From GCA-2718815 sp963578105 (lineage in GTDB: Bacteria > Planctomycetota > Planctomycetia > Pirellulales > Pirellulaceae): 64,000 nt of DNA. Position 1 is the first letter of the stretch. The number at the start of each line of letters is the position of its first letter. Below are positions 29,230-37,749 of the stretch, one piece after another. The position numbers were made by a program, and so were the translations under genes. Under the pieces are notes generated by a model. It was not told where the DNA came from, ran no database searches, and was given only the letters and a program-made list of their open reading frames with translations. The DNA is taken from NCBI GenBank assembly GCA_963578105.1, contig CAUZBP010000001.1, forward strand, positions 1-64,000. Reading direction: 5' to 3'.

Positions 29230-30084
29230 ATGCATGCGCAGACTGCCAACTTGTCATCGCTCCGTTTCCGAGTAACGAATCCGTCGCTGCTCGGATTTTT
29301 GCGTTGTCTTGTCTGGACAATTTCGACATCGCTCGCCATCGTGGCAATCGTCTTGTCGCTGCGCCGCGGGCTGGGAGGGTTGTCTCGACCTCTCGACGTA
29401 GTTTCGTTCCTGATCACGGGCATTACTTTGGCGGCGCTGCTTGGTGTTACACGGTGGATGACTTGGACCATCGTAGAGCGACTTTCTTCGTCTGAAAGGC
29501 GTGTTTTATGGGGGCTTCCGGGGGCAGCAGTGTTGTTGATCGCCGTGGGTGTTTCGTTGCCAAGTTCTTCTTTTTGGGGGCTATTCTTCCTCTGGTCTTT
29601 CCTCCTTCTCGAGGAAGGAGTTTTCATTTTGCGCTGGATCCATTCACTCCCTTCGGGATGGAGGCCGTACAATGCGTCGATAAAGGCAACGCAAGTCAAG
29701 CAAGAACGAAGTTCAGGCGATCCCCCGTTGCTTCCGAGTGGTGATTGGAGGACAGGTGACATGCCTCGGGAAGTGTCCCAGCAGATCATGCTGGCAAGGG
29801 ATGAAACCGGCGCGGAATTCTACTATGGGCGCTTGCGCGTGGAATTTGCAGCAGGTCAACGTATGAGAAGTCTGCATATCGGATTTTGTCCGCCACTGGA
29901 ATTTAACCCGGACCTGGTTGTTGAACAAATTGCCGGTCCAGATGTGCATGTGAAGTTATCTCAAGTACTGCCCTATGGCGCTCGTTTGGATGTCAAGCTG
30001 AAATCAGTCGGCCAGGAACCAAGTGACGCGGTCTTAGAGTTTTTCACCCGGCGCGCACCGACGACAGGTCGTGCAGCGATATGA
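29230..30084 (+). CDS. Hypothetical membrane protein
   Basis: About 284 residues, not recognised. The first 140 residues contain four hydrophobic segments (LVWTISTSLAIVAIVLSL, VVSFLITGITLAALLGV, GLPGAAVLLIAVGVSL and FWGLFFLWSFLLLEEGVFI). A soluble C-terminal part (about 180-270) has the beta-rich pattern FYYGRLRVEFAAGQRMRSLH and LHIGFCPPLEF. It starts 14 bases after the metK stop and probably belongs to the same transcript. ATG 29230 is chosen over TTG 29221. The context gives no functional clue; planctomycete-specific conservation is a guess. Confidence 0.7.
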   Translation: MHAQTANLSSLRFRVTNPSLLGFLRCLVWTISTSLAIVAIVLSLRRGLGGLSRPLDVVSFLITGITLAALLGVTRWMTWTIVERLSSSERRVLWGLPGAAVLLIAVGVSLPSSSFWGLFFLWSFLLLEEGVFILRWIHSLPSGWRPYNASIKATQVKQERSSGDPPLLPSGDWRTGDMPREVSQQIMLARDETGAEFYYGRLRVEFAAGQRMRSLHIGFCPPLEFNPDLVVEQIAGPDVHVKLSQVLPYGARLDVKLKSVGQEPSDAVLEFFTRRAPTTGRAAI

Positions 30085-30362
30085 TTGACGTTGTCTGTTT
30101 CAAGGGCATTCGTCTCTCGCCGTTATGTCAAAACTGCTCGCCAGCGGGCAACATTCCCCCCTGGTGATCAACGCCGGTTCGGTCAATAATTGTAACTGTG
30201 TCCCAGCAGGTTCCAGATCATTTTCGATCATTCCAGGAGCTGTCATGCTCCGCATGGGCTGGCCATATTATTAACCCAGCTTGCGATTTGTTGGTTGTCG
30301 GGGTTGTGTGCTGGACAGCAAAGGCATTTCCACCGGCAACTTCCTCTTACTGTAGAAAAACG

Positions 30363-30479
30363 ATGGCACGTTGGCCGCGACATAAGTGGACGTCACTTTT
30401 TACCTATTTGATCATCTTTTTGGGATTCCCCGCCTTATGTCTGCTAGCCCATGCCTATGTGCAAGGTTGGCTGTTTTGA
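30363..30479 (+). CDS. Tiny single-pass membrane peptide
   Basis: Predicted 38-residue peptide beginning MARWPRHKWTSL, with a basic N-terminus and one hydrophobic helix (FTYLIIFLGFPALCLLAHAY). The frame is open from 30198, but only this last part has a sensible composition. It ends 12 bases before the manC start, consistent with translational linkage. There is no strong ribosome binding site. It may be a real small protein or a chance hydrophobic frame. Confidence 0.4.
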   Translation: MARWPRHKWTSLFTYLIIFLGFPALCLLAHAYVQGWLF

Positions 30480-30491
30480 GAACGGAACAGT

Positions 30492-31583
30492 ATGTTACAC
30501 GCAGTGATTATGGCCGGAGGATCTGGAACGAGATTCTGGCCGGCAAGTCGGACTAGCCATCCAAAACAATTACTCGATGTGTTAGGCGACCGGTCGATGC
30601 TTCAATCGACTGTGGCCCGGTTGGAAACTCTCGTCCCACTCGAACGTGTTCTGATTGTCACGAATCAGAGTTTATGCCAGACGATTTTTCAACAATTACC
30701 GCAACTTCCGCAGGCGGGCGTGTTGGGTGAACCTTGTAAACGTGACACGGCCCCTTGTATTGGTTTGGCGGCCTTGCAAGTTAGTCAAAGTGACGACGAT
30801 GCGACGATGCTGGTCATGCCTGCAGACCACGTGATTCGACCGGTCGAAAAATTTCAACAGGCAATTCGATTTGCGGCACAGCTTGTTGAAGAGCGACCGA
30901 GTCGGTTGGTGACTTTTGGAATCCGACCTACCTATCCTGCGGAGTCGTTTGGATACATAGAGCGTGGCGAACCTTTCCAGGACCGCAGTGGTAAACCGTC
31001 AGAAATGGCTGCGTTCGAGGTTCAGCAATTCAGAGAAAAACCCGATAGCGAGACAGCACGCCAATATCTGGAAGCGGGAAAATTTTACTGGAATTCCGGC
31101 ATCTTTGTGTGGAAGGCCGGTCAGATTATGCACGAAATATCCAGTCACGAGCCCGAGATGTACGCCCGTTTGGAAACCATAGGCAAAGCATTCGATTCGC
31201 GTGATTTTGGGTCGGTTTTGGAACAAGAGTTTACGGCCATTGAGGGGAAGTCCATTGACTATGCTGTCATGGAGCGTGCTGAAGAGGTCGTTGTGGTTGA
31301 GGCTCCCTTCGAATGGGATGATGTGGGCAGTTGGCAGGCGATTGCCCGTCTCAACGGTGCGGACGTGAACGGAAACACGGTGATTGGACTTCATGTGGGA
31401 ATCAATACGCAGGACAGTATTGTCCGCACAGACAGTGAACATTTAGTCGTGACACTGGGGCTGCGGGACTGCATCGTCGTCCACACGCCGGATGCCACGT
31501 TGGTGGCAAATAAGCATGAGGAGGAAGCGGTACGGGAGGTAGTAAAGTTGTTGGATGAAAAGAACTGGCACCAGTTTCTGTAA
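30492..31583 (+). CDS. manC: Mannose-1-phosphate guanylyltransferase
   Basis: 363 residues forming a GT-A nucleotidyltransferase that makes GDP-mannose from GTP and mannose-1-phosphate. The signature MAGGSGTRFWPASR with HPKQLL starts the protein, the catalytic metal region is VMPADHVI, and the sugar-binding FREKPD and GKFYWNSGIFVWKA motifs are present. It lacks the phosphomannose isomerase domain of long ManC proteins. The product would feed surface polysaccharides or protein glycosylation. It precedes ruvX by 290 bases. Confidence 0.92.
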   Translation: MLHAVIMAGGSGTRFWPASRTSHPKQLLDVLGDRSMLQSTVARLETLVPLERVLIVTNQSLCQTIFQQLPQLPQAGVLGEPCKRDTAPCIGLAALQVSQSDDDATMLVMPADHVIRPVEKFQQAIRFAAQLVEERPSRLVTFGIRPTYPAESFGYIERGEPFQDRSGKPSEMAAFEVQQFREKPDSETARQYLEAGKFYWNSGIFVWKAGQIMHEISSHEPEMYARLETIGKAFDSRDFGSVLEQEFTAIEGKSIDYAVMERAEEVVVVEAPFEWDDVGSWQAIARLNGADVNGNTVIGLHVGINTQDSIVRTDSEHLVVTLGLRDCIVVHTPDATLVANKHEEEAVREVVKLLDEKNWHQFL

Positions 31584-31873
31584 CAGGGTGTTGTCATTTT
31601 CGATTGGAGCTGGTCGCCTTCCTGTCTTCATCCTGTGTTTGCCATGCAAAACAGGGTTAAGTGGGGTGATTTCGAATGAAGATAAAGAGCCGAAGTTGAC
31701 ACAGAAGATCACCGAGGAATGATTCCTCGTCCGTTGAAATATTTTTTTGGTTTCGTCCATTGTCTTGGGAGTTTCTTGCCGGTCAGGGGATTAAGTCCAC
31801 AGCGTGTGCAAACAAGTTTTCCAATTCATCAGTGGCGGGATCCCCTTGACGGCAATTCACGCACAACAGCAAC

Positions 31874-32335
31874 ATGACCTTCAGTGATTCAGGACGTCTT
31901 GCGGGGATTGACTACGGGACTGTTAGAATCGGAATAGCGGTTACGGACTTCAACCGAACGATCGCTAGTCCATACGAAAATTACCAGAGGAAAAACACTC
32001 AGGCGGATAGCACCTATTTTCAGCAACTGGTAAGGGAGGAAGATATTGTAGGTTTTGTTGTAGGGCTCCCGGTTCATATGAGTGGCGAAGAGAGTCAAAA
32101 GTCTCAAGAGGCCCGTCACTTCGGTGCTTGGATTCGTGGTGTTACGAGTGTACCCGTCGAATTTTTTGATGAGCGATTTACTTCCGTTCAGGCGGAATCG
32201 TTTTTGATAGACGCTGGCTTAACCCGGAAAAAAAGAAAGCAACGGCGGGATAAGTTGGCTGCTCAAATCATGCTTGCGGCTTACCTCGAAGATCAGGAAC
32301 GGCCAGACAGGCAACCTGGATCGCTTGAGGACTGA
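31874..32335 (+). CDS. ruvX: Holliday junction resolvase-like protein RuvX/YqgF
   Basis: 153 residues with the RNase H-like YqgF fold. The first acidic residue is in GIDYGTVRIGIAV, the middle strand has FVVGLPVHMSGEES and the C-terminal DERFTSVQAE carries further catalytic acids. The family acts in processing of 16S rRNA precursor ends and has been linked to Holliday junction resolution. The upstream ribosome binding site is weak. The stop is five bases before the next gene, so the two are likely translated together. Confidence 0.92.
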   Translation: MTFSDSGRLAGIDYGTVRIGIAVTDFNRTIASPYENYQRKNTQADSTYFQQLVREEDIVGFVVGLPVHMSGEESQKSQEARHFGAWIRGVTSVPVEFFDERFTSVQAESFLIDAGLTRKKRKQRRDKLAAQIMLAAYLEDQERPDRQPGSLED

Positions 32336-32340
32336 ATTCC

Positions 32341-33210
32341 ATGTCGAAACTTGTCATTGGTTGCGGCTACCTGGGTCACCGGGTTGCCATGCAATGGCTA
32401 CGTCAAGGTGAAACGGTCCATGCGATTAGCAGATCCAGCCAGCGGGCTGGCGAGTTGGCCTCGCAGGGAATGCTGCCTATCGTAGCGGACGTTAGTCGGC
32501 CGGCGACGCTCGATAAACTTCCGGCCGTACGGACAGTATTGTTTGCGGTTGGATATGATCGGAAATCAGGACTGTCGATGGAGCAGGTCTATGTGCATGG
32601 CTTGCTGCACGTTCTCGATCGACTCCCGGATTCTGTCCAACGTTTCATCTACGTCAGTTCTACAGGGGTCTACGGGCAGGAAGATGGGAGTTGGGTGGAT
32701 GAAGACTCTGTCTCTGTTCCGACGCGCCCGGGTGGAATAACTTGTTTGGCCGCCGAACAAAAATTAGCAATGCACGAAGTCGGAGACCTGCGTGTCGTGC
32801 TCCGCTTGGCGGGGATCTATGGGCCGGGAAGAATTCCCCGCCTGGAATCGATGATCACTGAAGGTGTCGTGAGAGCTCCCGCTCGGGGATACTTGAATTT
32901 GATCCACGTCGACGACGCAGTCCAGGCAGTTCTGGCAGCTGAACGGTATGCCGTGCCACCGAGGACTTACACGGTTTCCGATGGCCATCCGGTGTATCGG
33001 TCCGAATTCTACCAGCATTTGGCCCGGCTTTGCAGTGTGCCTGCACCACGTTTCCAGCCACCCCAGGTGGGTTCGAGCAAAGCCGAGAGAGGTAAGTCAG
33101 ACAAACGGGTGAGTAACTCTCGAATGCTCCAAGAGCTGCGTATTCAACTGGCGTATCCTTCTTTTCGCAAAGGTTTGTCCGCGGCACTGAGAGGTATTCA
33201 AACCAAATAG
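32341..33210 (+). CDS. NAD-dependent epimerase/dehydratase family protein (YeeZ-like)
   Basis: 289 residues of the extended SDR type. The dinucleotide-binding start LVIGCGYLGHRVAMQWL has the YeeZ-like glycine pattern. Later regions are FIYVSSTGVYG, RLAGIYGPGRIPRL and NLIHVDDAVQAVLAA, which match SDR active-site surroundings; the usual YxxxK is altered, since the position after ITCLAAEQK lacks the tyrosine. The substrate is unknown and the catalytic triad looks incomplete, so it may bind NAD(P) in another role. It is coupled to ruvX. Confidence 0.8.
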   Translation: MSKLVIGCGYLGHRVAMQWLRQGETVHAISRSSQRAGELASQGMLPIVADVSRPATLDKLPAVRTVLFAVGYDRKSGLSMEQVYVHGLLHVLDRLPDSVQRFIYVSSTGVYGQEDGSWVDEDSVSVPTRPGGITCLAAEQKLAMHEVGDLRVVLRLAGIYGPGRIPRLESMITEGVVRAPARGYLNLIHVDDAVQAVLAAERYAVPPRTYTVSDGHPVYRSEFYQHLARLCSVPAPRFQPPQVGSSKAERGKSDKRVSNSRMLQELRIQLAYPSFRKGLSAALRGIQTK

Positions 33211-33317
33211 GCCGCTAGTGCTGGTTGTACCCTTAGCGGTTGCCTCTTAAAATCATGGGCTAAGCTGAGTGTTGTTGAGGATCCCTAGACCCTGTCCGAG
33301 GTGTGGAAGGAAGTGCC

Positions 33318-34103
33318 ATGTACGAGCGGAAGCCAGTCTTCCCGCACGTGATCGAAATGAACTACCAGGCTGGTCACGTCATTGGCTGTAATATTTATCT
33401 CGTGTTTGACGGTAACGAATGGATTTTAATCGATGTCGGCTACGAAGAGTCGGTCGACGAGATCGTGGAATTGATTCGACAGCTTGATTTTCCGCTTTCC
33501 AATTGCAGAGCACTTGTTGCAACCCATGCCGATGTGGATCACATCCAAGGACTTGCCAAAGCCAAGCAATTGTTGCGTACTGGAGTTGTCGTGGCACACC
33601 CTTTTGCTGCGGAAACGCTGAGAAAAGGTGACAAAATCAAGACATTTGCCGAAATCGCCGCGCAGGGGATTCACATGGAAATGCCGCCGGTGGAAGTGGA
33701 CCAATTGGTCGGGGAAGGTGATATCCTGAAAGTCGGTAGCCTTCAGATCGAAGTCTGGCACACGCCTGGTCATACCGATAGTCAGCTGGCTTTTAGACTC
33801 GATGACCTTCTGTTCAGCGGGGACAATATTTATCGAGACGGATGTGTGGGTGCAATCGACGCTCACCATGGCAGTAATATTCCCGCGTTTGTCGATTCGT
33901 TAAAGCGCATTCGGTCTAGCGACGTTCGATGGCTGCTCCCCAGTCATGGACCGATTTTTCGAAAAGATGATGATTTGCTCGATCAGACGATCAAGCGTTT
34001 AGAAAACTATCAACACCTGGCAGATTTTGGTACCTGTGCTGTCGATTGGCCTCTGGCGGACGAGTGGGAACAGGAGGTTGCCGAGGGGAAAATGCCTCGC
34101 TAG
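33318..34103 (+). CDS. MBL-fold metallohydrolase
   Basis: About 261 residues of the metallo-beta-lactamase superfamily (glyoxalase II-like). The metal-binding motif is THADVDHIQG, with the next ligand in WHTPGHTDSQLAF, an aspartate in FSGDNIYRDG and the last histidine in LLPSHGPIF. ATG 33318 is preferred because GGAAGGA lies seven bases upstream. Substrates may be thioesters or other hydrolysable metabolites. No flanking gene narrows the role. Confidence 0.88.
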   Translation: MYERKPVFPHVIEMNYQAGHVIGCNIYLVFDGNEWILIDVGYEESVDEIVELIRQLDFPLSNCRALVATHADVDHIQGLAKAKQLLRTGVVVAHPFAAETLRKGDKIKTFAEIAAQGIHMEMPPVEVDQLVGEGDILKVGSLQIEVWHTPGHTDSQLAFRLDDLLFSGDNIYRDGCVGAIDAHHGSNIPAFVDSLKRIRSSDVRWLLPSHGPIFRKDDDLLDQTIKRLENYQHLADFGTCAVDWPLADEWEQEVAEGKMPR

Positions 34104-34338
34104 GGTCTGCCTGTTCGGAAAAAGTTGACTGAGTTCTTCACTCGACCGTAACGGTGCAAGTCCACATTGCGCCTCTTCTTCCGGTTTTGACGCATATTCG
34201 TTGATTGACGGTTAGACCGACAACCGATGGGTATTCATGGTTCCGTATCAGAAGTAGATGCTACCTGCTCCAACCAGTGTGGCGGGAAATGTGATCTGCA
34301 AGCGGGCCATCTATCTCTGGACAAAAGGGGAGAATTCT

Positions 34339-34662
34339 ATGATCCGAAGCATCGTTGTTCTGGTGTTGTTATTCATGTTGGCTTGGATTTCAGCGACAGA
34401 GAGCGCTGTTGCCCAGCAAGCTTTTGGCAGAAACTGGGGTCGTTATTATAGCGTGCACGACTGGGAGCGATATTATCACTATCCCTACGTCTACTATCCG
34501 CAGAATTTTTGGGGAAACGAGTACTTTCGCAGCAGAAATGATCTCTACTATCGGTATCCTCAGGAGACGCGAATTCCTGTTTACAACAAGAAGTGGCAGA
34601 ATTACTATCCACAAGATCGCATTTACCACCAGGGTACCCACTTTTGCTTGGACGTATTTTAG
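34339..34662 (+). CDS. Small secreted Tyr-rich protein of planctomycete type
   Basis: About 107 residues. A signal peptide (SIVVLVLLFMLAWISATESAVA) is followed by a Tyr/Arg/Asn-rich mature part: HDWERYYHYPYVYYPQNFW, SRNDLYYRYP and RIPVYNKKWQNYYP, ending in FCLDVF. I recall very similar small exported proteins, with the HDW...YHYPYVYYPQNF pattern, in planctomycete genomes, where some carry the unverified label calmodulin-binding protein. Function is unknown. ATG 34339 follows a GGGGAG ribosome binding site. A hairpin at 34665-34684 lies right after the stop but has no U-tract. Confidence 0.75.
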   Translation: MIRSIVVLVLLFMLAWISATESAVAQQAFGRNWGRYYSVHDWERYYHYPYVYYPQNFWGNEYFRSRNDLYYRYPQETRIPVYNKKWQNYYPQDRIYHQGTHFCLDVF

Positions 34663-34934
34663 GAACCAGGCTTCTTGGCCTGGTAGCAGAGAAGGATGTT
34701 ACCGGCTGCTTCACCTGTTTTCTACTCTCCTGCGCTGCCGGTGCCGTCCTGTTTTTGAGGGGGAGGATGCCCCATGAAATCGGGTTTTCAAGCCGTTTGG
34801 GGTCGGATTTGATTCGGTAGACCGTGTGCACGCCTCATTGTCCTCCAGCCTGACCGGAGAACAAATCGTTGGGTCGCTCGTGTGGTGGCGATAGCGAAAT
34901 TTTGCAAAAAAATGTAAGTTTGGATAATTTGGGA

Positions 34935-34962
34935 TTGGAAAGACGTCTGGGTGGGTTACAAT
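34935..34962 (+). promoter_or_regulatory. Predicted promoter of a candidate small RNA
   Basis: TTGGAA at 34935-34940 and TACAAT at 34957-34962 are separated by 16 bases. Transcription would begin near 34969, about 70 bases before a strong intrinsic terminator, and no plausible ORF follows. Confidence 0.5.
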
Positions 34963-34968
34963 CCCTGG

Positions 34969-35040
34969 CGTGGAATACGGGAAACTGTGTTCTGCCAATC
35001 CCTTCGTAGGTTCCTGCCCCACCTGCGAAGGGTGTTTTTA
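34969..35040 (+). ncRNA. Candidate small RNA, about 70 nt
   Basis: The stretch between the predicted promoter and the terminator at 35000-35038 holds no ORF of plausible length and composition. It would give a short RNA whose 3' half is the terminator stem and whose 5' 30 nucleotides are mostly unpaired. It does not match the features I know of SRP, tmRNA, 6S or RNase P RNA. No homolog is known to me; the call rests on the promoter and terminator only. Confidence 0.35.
35000..35038 (+). terminator. Strong intrinsic terminator
   Basis: A 12-bp stem pairs CCCTTCGTAGGT (35000-35011) with ACCTGCGAAGGG (35021-35032), with one G-U pair and a nine-base loop. TGTTTTT follows immediately. Confidence 0.75.
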
Positions 35041-35181
35041 TGCACCTCTGGTGAACGGCAGACGTTGAAATGTGTTCTTTTCGTGGTGCACACAGTTCAT
35101 TTTCGAGACGAATCAGGGTTTCCAATCGCAGCTTCGGTGCGGGTTGACCACCTGATTTCCGACCTATAGGATTCTAATGGA

Positions 35182-35209
35182 AGCTCGGTCTCTGGCCGGG
35201 TTCTTTTTT
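35182..35209 (+). terminator. Possible second intrinsic terminator
   Basis: A short GC-rich stem (CTCGG paired with CCGGG, one G-U) is followed by TTCTTTTTT. It lies downstream of the stronger terminator and directly before a 26-base inverted repeat. Confidence 0.4.
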
Positions 35210-35214
35210 GACCA

Positions 35215-35240
35215 GACTTTGTGACAACTTTCACAAAGTC
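35215..35240. repeat. Perfect 10-bp inverted repeat
   Basis: GACTTTGTGA (35215-35224) and TCACAAAGTC (35231-35240) are exact complements around a six-base spacer. It could be an operator or a hairpin. It sits in AT-rich DNA before the nuoN relic. Confidence 0.55.
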
Positions 35241-35359
35241 CTCGAATAAATTTCATAAAATCCTGTAATAAAACAAGTTATGGGTCATCTGGCGATTCCA
35301 ATCCTATTCATGATCCTGGCTTCGGTAGCCGTGACGGTGGAGATGCTTGTCACGGGCAT

Positions 35360-36178
35360 GATTTTGGGGCCGTTCAAGCCGGGCGCGGTCAGGTCAGTTT
35401 GATTTTGGTGATGTCTCCCGTACTCGGTTTCTGGAGTTGGCAAACGGTGATGTTGCCATCACTTCTTACGGTGACATTGGGTAATGTTACAGCGTTGTGG
35501 AAGACTGGCATACGGCTGCTGCTGGCGTATTCATCTATTGCCACACGGGGTGCATGTTAATGGGGCTGGTAGTGGCTTTGTTTGGCTCTCAGGGCGTGAG
35601 CGCTGACGAGGCGGTCGTGTACGCTCTTGTATCCATCGGCACTTTTGGGGCCCTTGGTTGGCTTGCAGACAGCCAAGGACTTGTGGATCAGGTTAGCTTG
35701 TTGGCTGGCATTGGTTTTCCTCGACCAGTGGCCGCCGCATGTGTGGCGATCTTCATGCTTTTTCTGGCAGGCATTCCACCCCTGGCTGGTTTCCGGGGCA
35801 AGTCTTTTTTGTTCTGGAGTGCGATCTCGTTGGGCCTCTCTGCCTCGTTCCCGAGCATGTCCTTCTGCTTTATCATTCTGGCAGTTGTGGGTGTCCTGAA
35901 CGCGGCAATTGGCACGGGTTATGACTTGCGTAGGATTGCCGTCATGTACTTTTCTGCCGAGGGAGGGGAACAAAAGCGGACCCTCTCGCCCCCCCTACTG
36001 GGGCTCTGCAGTTGCGATGTTGATTGGTGCAGGTCTGGTCCTGGCAGGCGGCATTGGCCCTGGACGCCTGATGAGGGAAACTTGTGGCATGGGCCGTTCG
36101 GCTTGGCTTGAACGGACTGCTGAAGACAACTCTGATGCTGGAGTGCTGATCTCACGAAGTTTCACGTCCACCAAGTGA
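35360..36178 (+). pseudogene. nuoN-like relic (NADH-quinone oxidoreductase subunit N)
   Basis: Three reading-frame segments together spell the last half of an NuoN-like membrane subunit. The first has FWSWQTVMLPSLL and LGNVTALWKTGIRLLLAYSS. The second, after a -1 shift near 35555, has GCMLMGLVVALFG, AIFMLFLAGIPPLAGFRGKS and VVGVLNAAIGTGYDLRRIAV. The third, after a +1 shift in the run of seven C near 35982, has PPYWGSAVAMLIGAGLV and ends at 36178. The first 200 or so residues of a normal NuoN are missing, and no other nuo gene is present. Both shifts lie in C-runs, so base-calling errors could explain them, but not the missing N-terminal half. Confidence 0.75.
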
Positions 36179-36316
36179 ATGAAGAATGGTGATGCAGCGA
36201 GGTTATGGAACTGTGAGGAACCAGTTGGATCATAGCCTCATTGAAAAAAGTTGAGGCGAAAAATCTCTTTCGGCAGACTATAGACGACGGACTATCAACC
36301 AGCGGGGTCAGGAACG

Positions 36317-37708
36317 ATGGCTCGCAGTGCAGGCGGAACGAACGACTTGGCCAAGTTGCTGGCTGCAGCGACTATGCCAATTTACCTGCTTGATGAAACA
36401 CGTCATTTGCGTTACGCAAATCAGGCGTTCTACGATTGGATCGGAGACCCAGGCGCAAAGTTGTTGGGCTCAAGATGTGATTACCATAGCCAGCCAAAGT
36501 CGACCGAAATACTGGGGAGTGTGGCCGGTTTGTGTCCTCCGCCAGAAGTGTTTCGTGGCGAGCGGAAGCGAGCCATTGTCAGCTGGACACGTTCTGGAAA
36601 GCAACTAGTGCGTCGCTGGGCTGAGTTTTTACCTTTGGGAGAAGATCCTTCCGATCGCCCGGCTGTTCTGGCGGTTTTGGGAATCACGGACATTTCTGAG
36701 CCGCATTCTGTCGAGTCGGCAGGAAGGGTTGAAGCTCCACAAGAACTGCACGAATTGGTTCGTCACTTCCATCAGGAGATTCGACAGCAATTTGCCTTGC
36801 AACAACTCATTGGCAGCAGTTCGGTCATTCGCAAAGTGCGGCAGCAAATTGAACTGGCAGCTTCAACCCTCGCGAATGTAATGATCATTGGACCTCCGGG
36901 AAGCGGGCGCGAGCATGTTGCCAGAACGATAGCCTATGGGAAAATAACGGGTGATCCCGGTCCACTGCTGCCGATAGATTGCAGTGTTGTCGATCACGAA
37001 ATTCTCGAAGCGACATTGGAGGCATTTCGCCGACGCATCGGGGATTTTCCAAAAGAACTTCCGGTGACATTGTTGTTGCTCGACCTGCAAGACCTCCCTT
37101 TGGATGCTCAGAGTGTACTTGAACAGCGGGTGTGCAGGGAAGATTTTCCAGTGCGAGTCCTCACGACTGCCCGTCCCCAATCGCTGGAAGGTAGACGGGA
37201 GGAGGGATTCCACCATGGACTCCTGCAGTGGTTGACAACGCTCGTGATAGAATTGGTGCCGTTACAACAACGACTTGAGGATCTGCCGGCACTGGCACAG
37301 CTCTACCTTGAAGAATTAAACGCCCAGGGAAAATTTCAACGGAGTGGTTTTTCAGACGAAGTTTTGGATCGCCTTGCGAGTTATTCATGGCCGAACAACG
37401 TGGACGAACTATTTGCTGTAGTGAAGCAGGCGCACGGGGCGAGTGAAGATCCGTTGATCCAGTTGCACGATTTGCCACCACAGCTCCACTGGGCCGCCCA
37501 AGTTGCCGCCCGTCCTCCCCGGGAAAAAACCACGATCGATTTGGATCATTTTTTGGCCGAGATCGAGGAGGAGTTGATTCATCGAGCTGTGGCTGATAGT
37601 CAGGGGAATAAGGCACAAGCAGCCCGATCGCTCGGGATTTCTCGAGCACGATTGCATCGACGACTGCAACAACTTGGTGTTCGCGACAGCCGATCCCCGG
37701 AGGACTAG
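36317..37708 (+). CDS. Degenerate sigma54-activator-like regulator with PAS domain
   Basis: 463 residues. A PAS domain covers about 15-130 (MPIYLLDETRHLRYANQAFY). The AAA+-like part covers about 170-400, but its key residues have drifted. Walker A reads GPPGSGREH with Arg for the catalytic Lys, the GAFTGA loop is absent (AFRRRIG stands there), Walker B is LLLLDLQD, and sensor II is NNVDEL where activators have GNVREL. The C-terminal Fis-type helix-turn-helix is intact (NKAQAARSLGISRARLHRRL). It probably binds DNA but is not expected to hydrolyse ATP or open sigma54 promoters. AGGAACG precedes the ATG. A hypothetical gene follows closely. Confidence 0.85.
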   Translation: MARSAGGTNDLAKLLAAATMPIYLLDETRHLRYANQAFYDWIGDPGAKLLGSRCDYHSQPKSTEILGSVAGLCPPPEVFRGERKRAIVSWTRSGKQLVRRWAEFLPLGEDPSDRPAVLAVLGITDISEPHSVESAGRVEAPQELHELVRHFHQEIRQQFALQQLIGSSSVIRKVRQQIELAASTLANVMIIGPPGSGREHVARTIAYGKITGDPGPLLPIDCSVVDHEILEATLEAFRRRIGDFPKELPVTLLLLDLQDLPLDAQSVLEQRVCREDFPVRVLTTARPQSLEGRREEGFHHGLLQWLTTLVIELVPLQQRLEDLPALAQLYLEELNAQGKFQRSGFSDEVLDRLASYSWPNNVDELFAVVKQAHGASEDPLIQLHDLPPQLHWAAQVAARPPREKTTIDLDHFLAEIEEELIHRAVADSQGNKAQAARSLGISRARLHRRLQQLGVRDSRSPED

Positions 37709-37749
37709 CTTCCGGACCTTGTTGAGATCGACCCGCCGAGGCTCTGACG

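Noticed and set aside
34110..34122. CTGTTCGGAAAAA, repeated at 53611-53623 after another stop codon
   Set aside because: Pairs of 13-base matches are expected by chance in 64 kb, and the flanks do not match.
34258..34338. N-terminal extension of the Tyr-rich protein
   Set aside because: The signal peptide begins at 34339 with a clear ribosome binding site; the extension has no such support.
36201..36256. Overlapping hairpins before the degenerate regulator as a riboswitch
   Set aside because: The stems are short and imperfect, without a U-tract or any recognised aptamer core.
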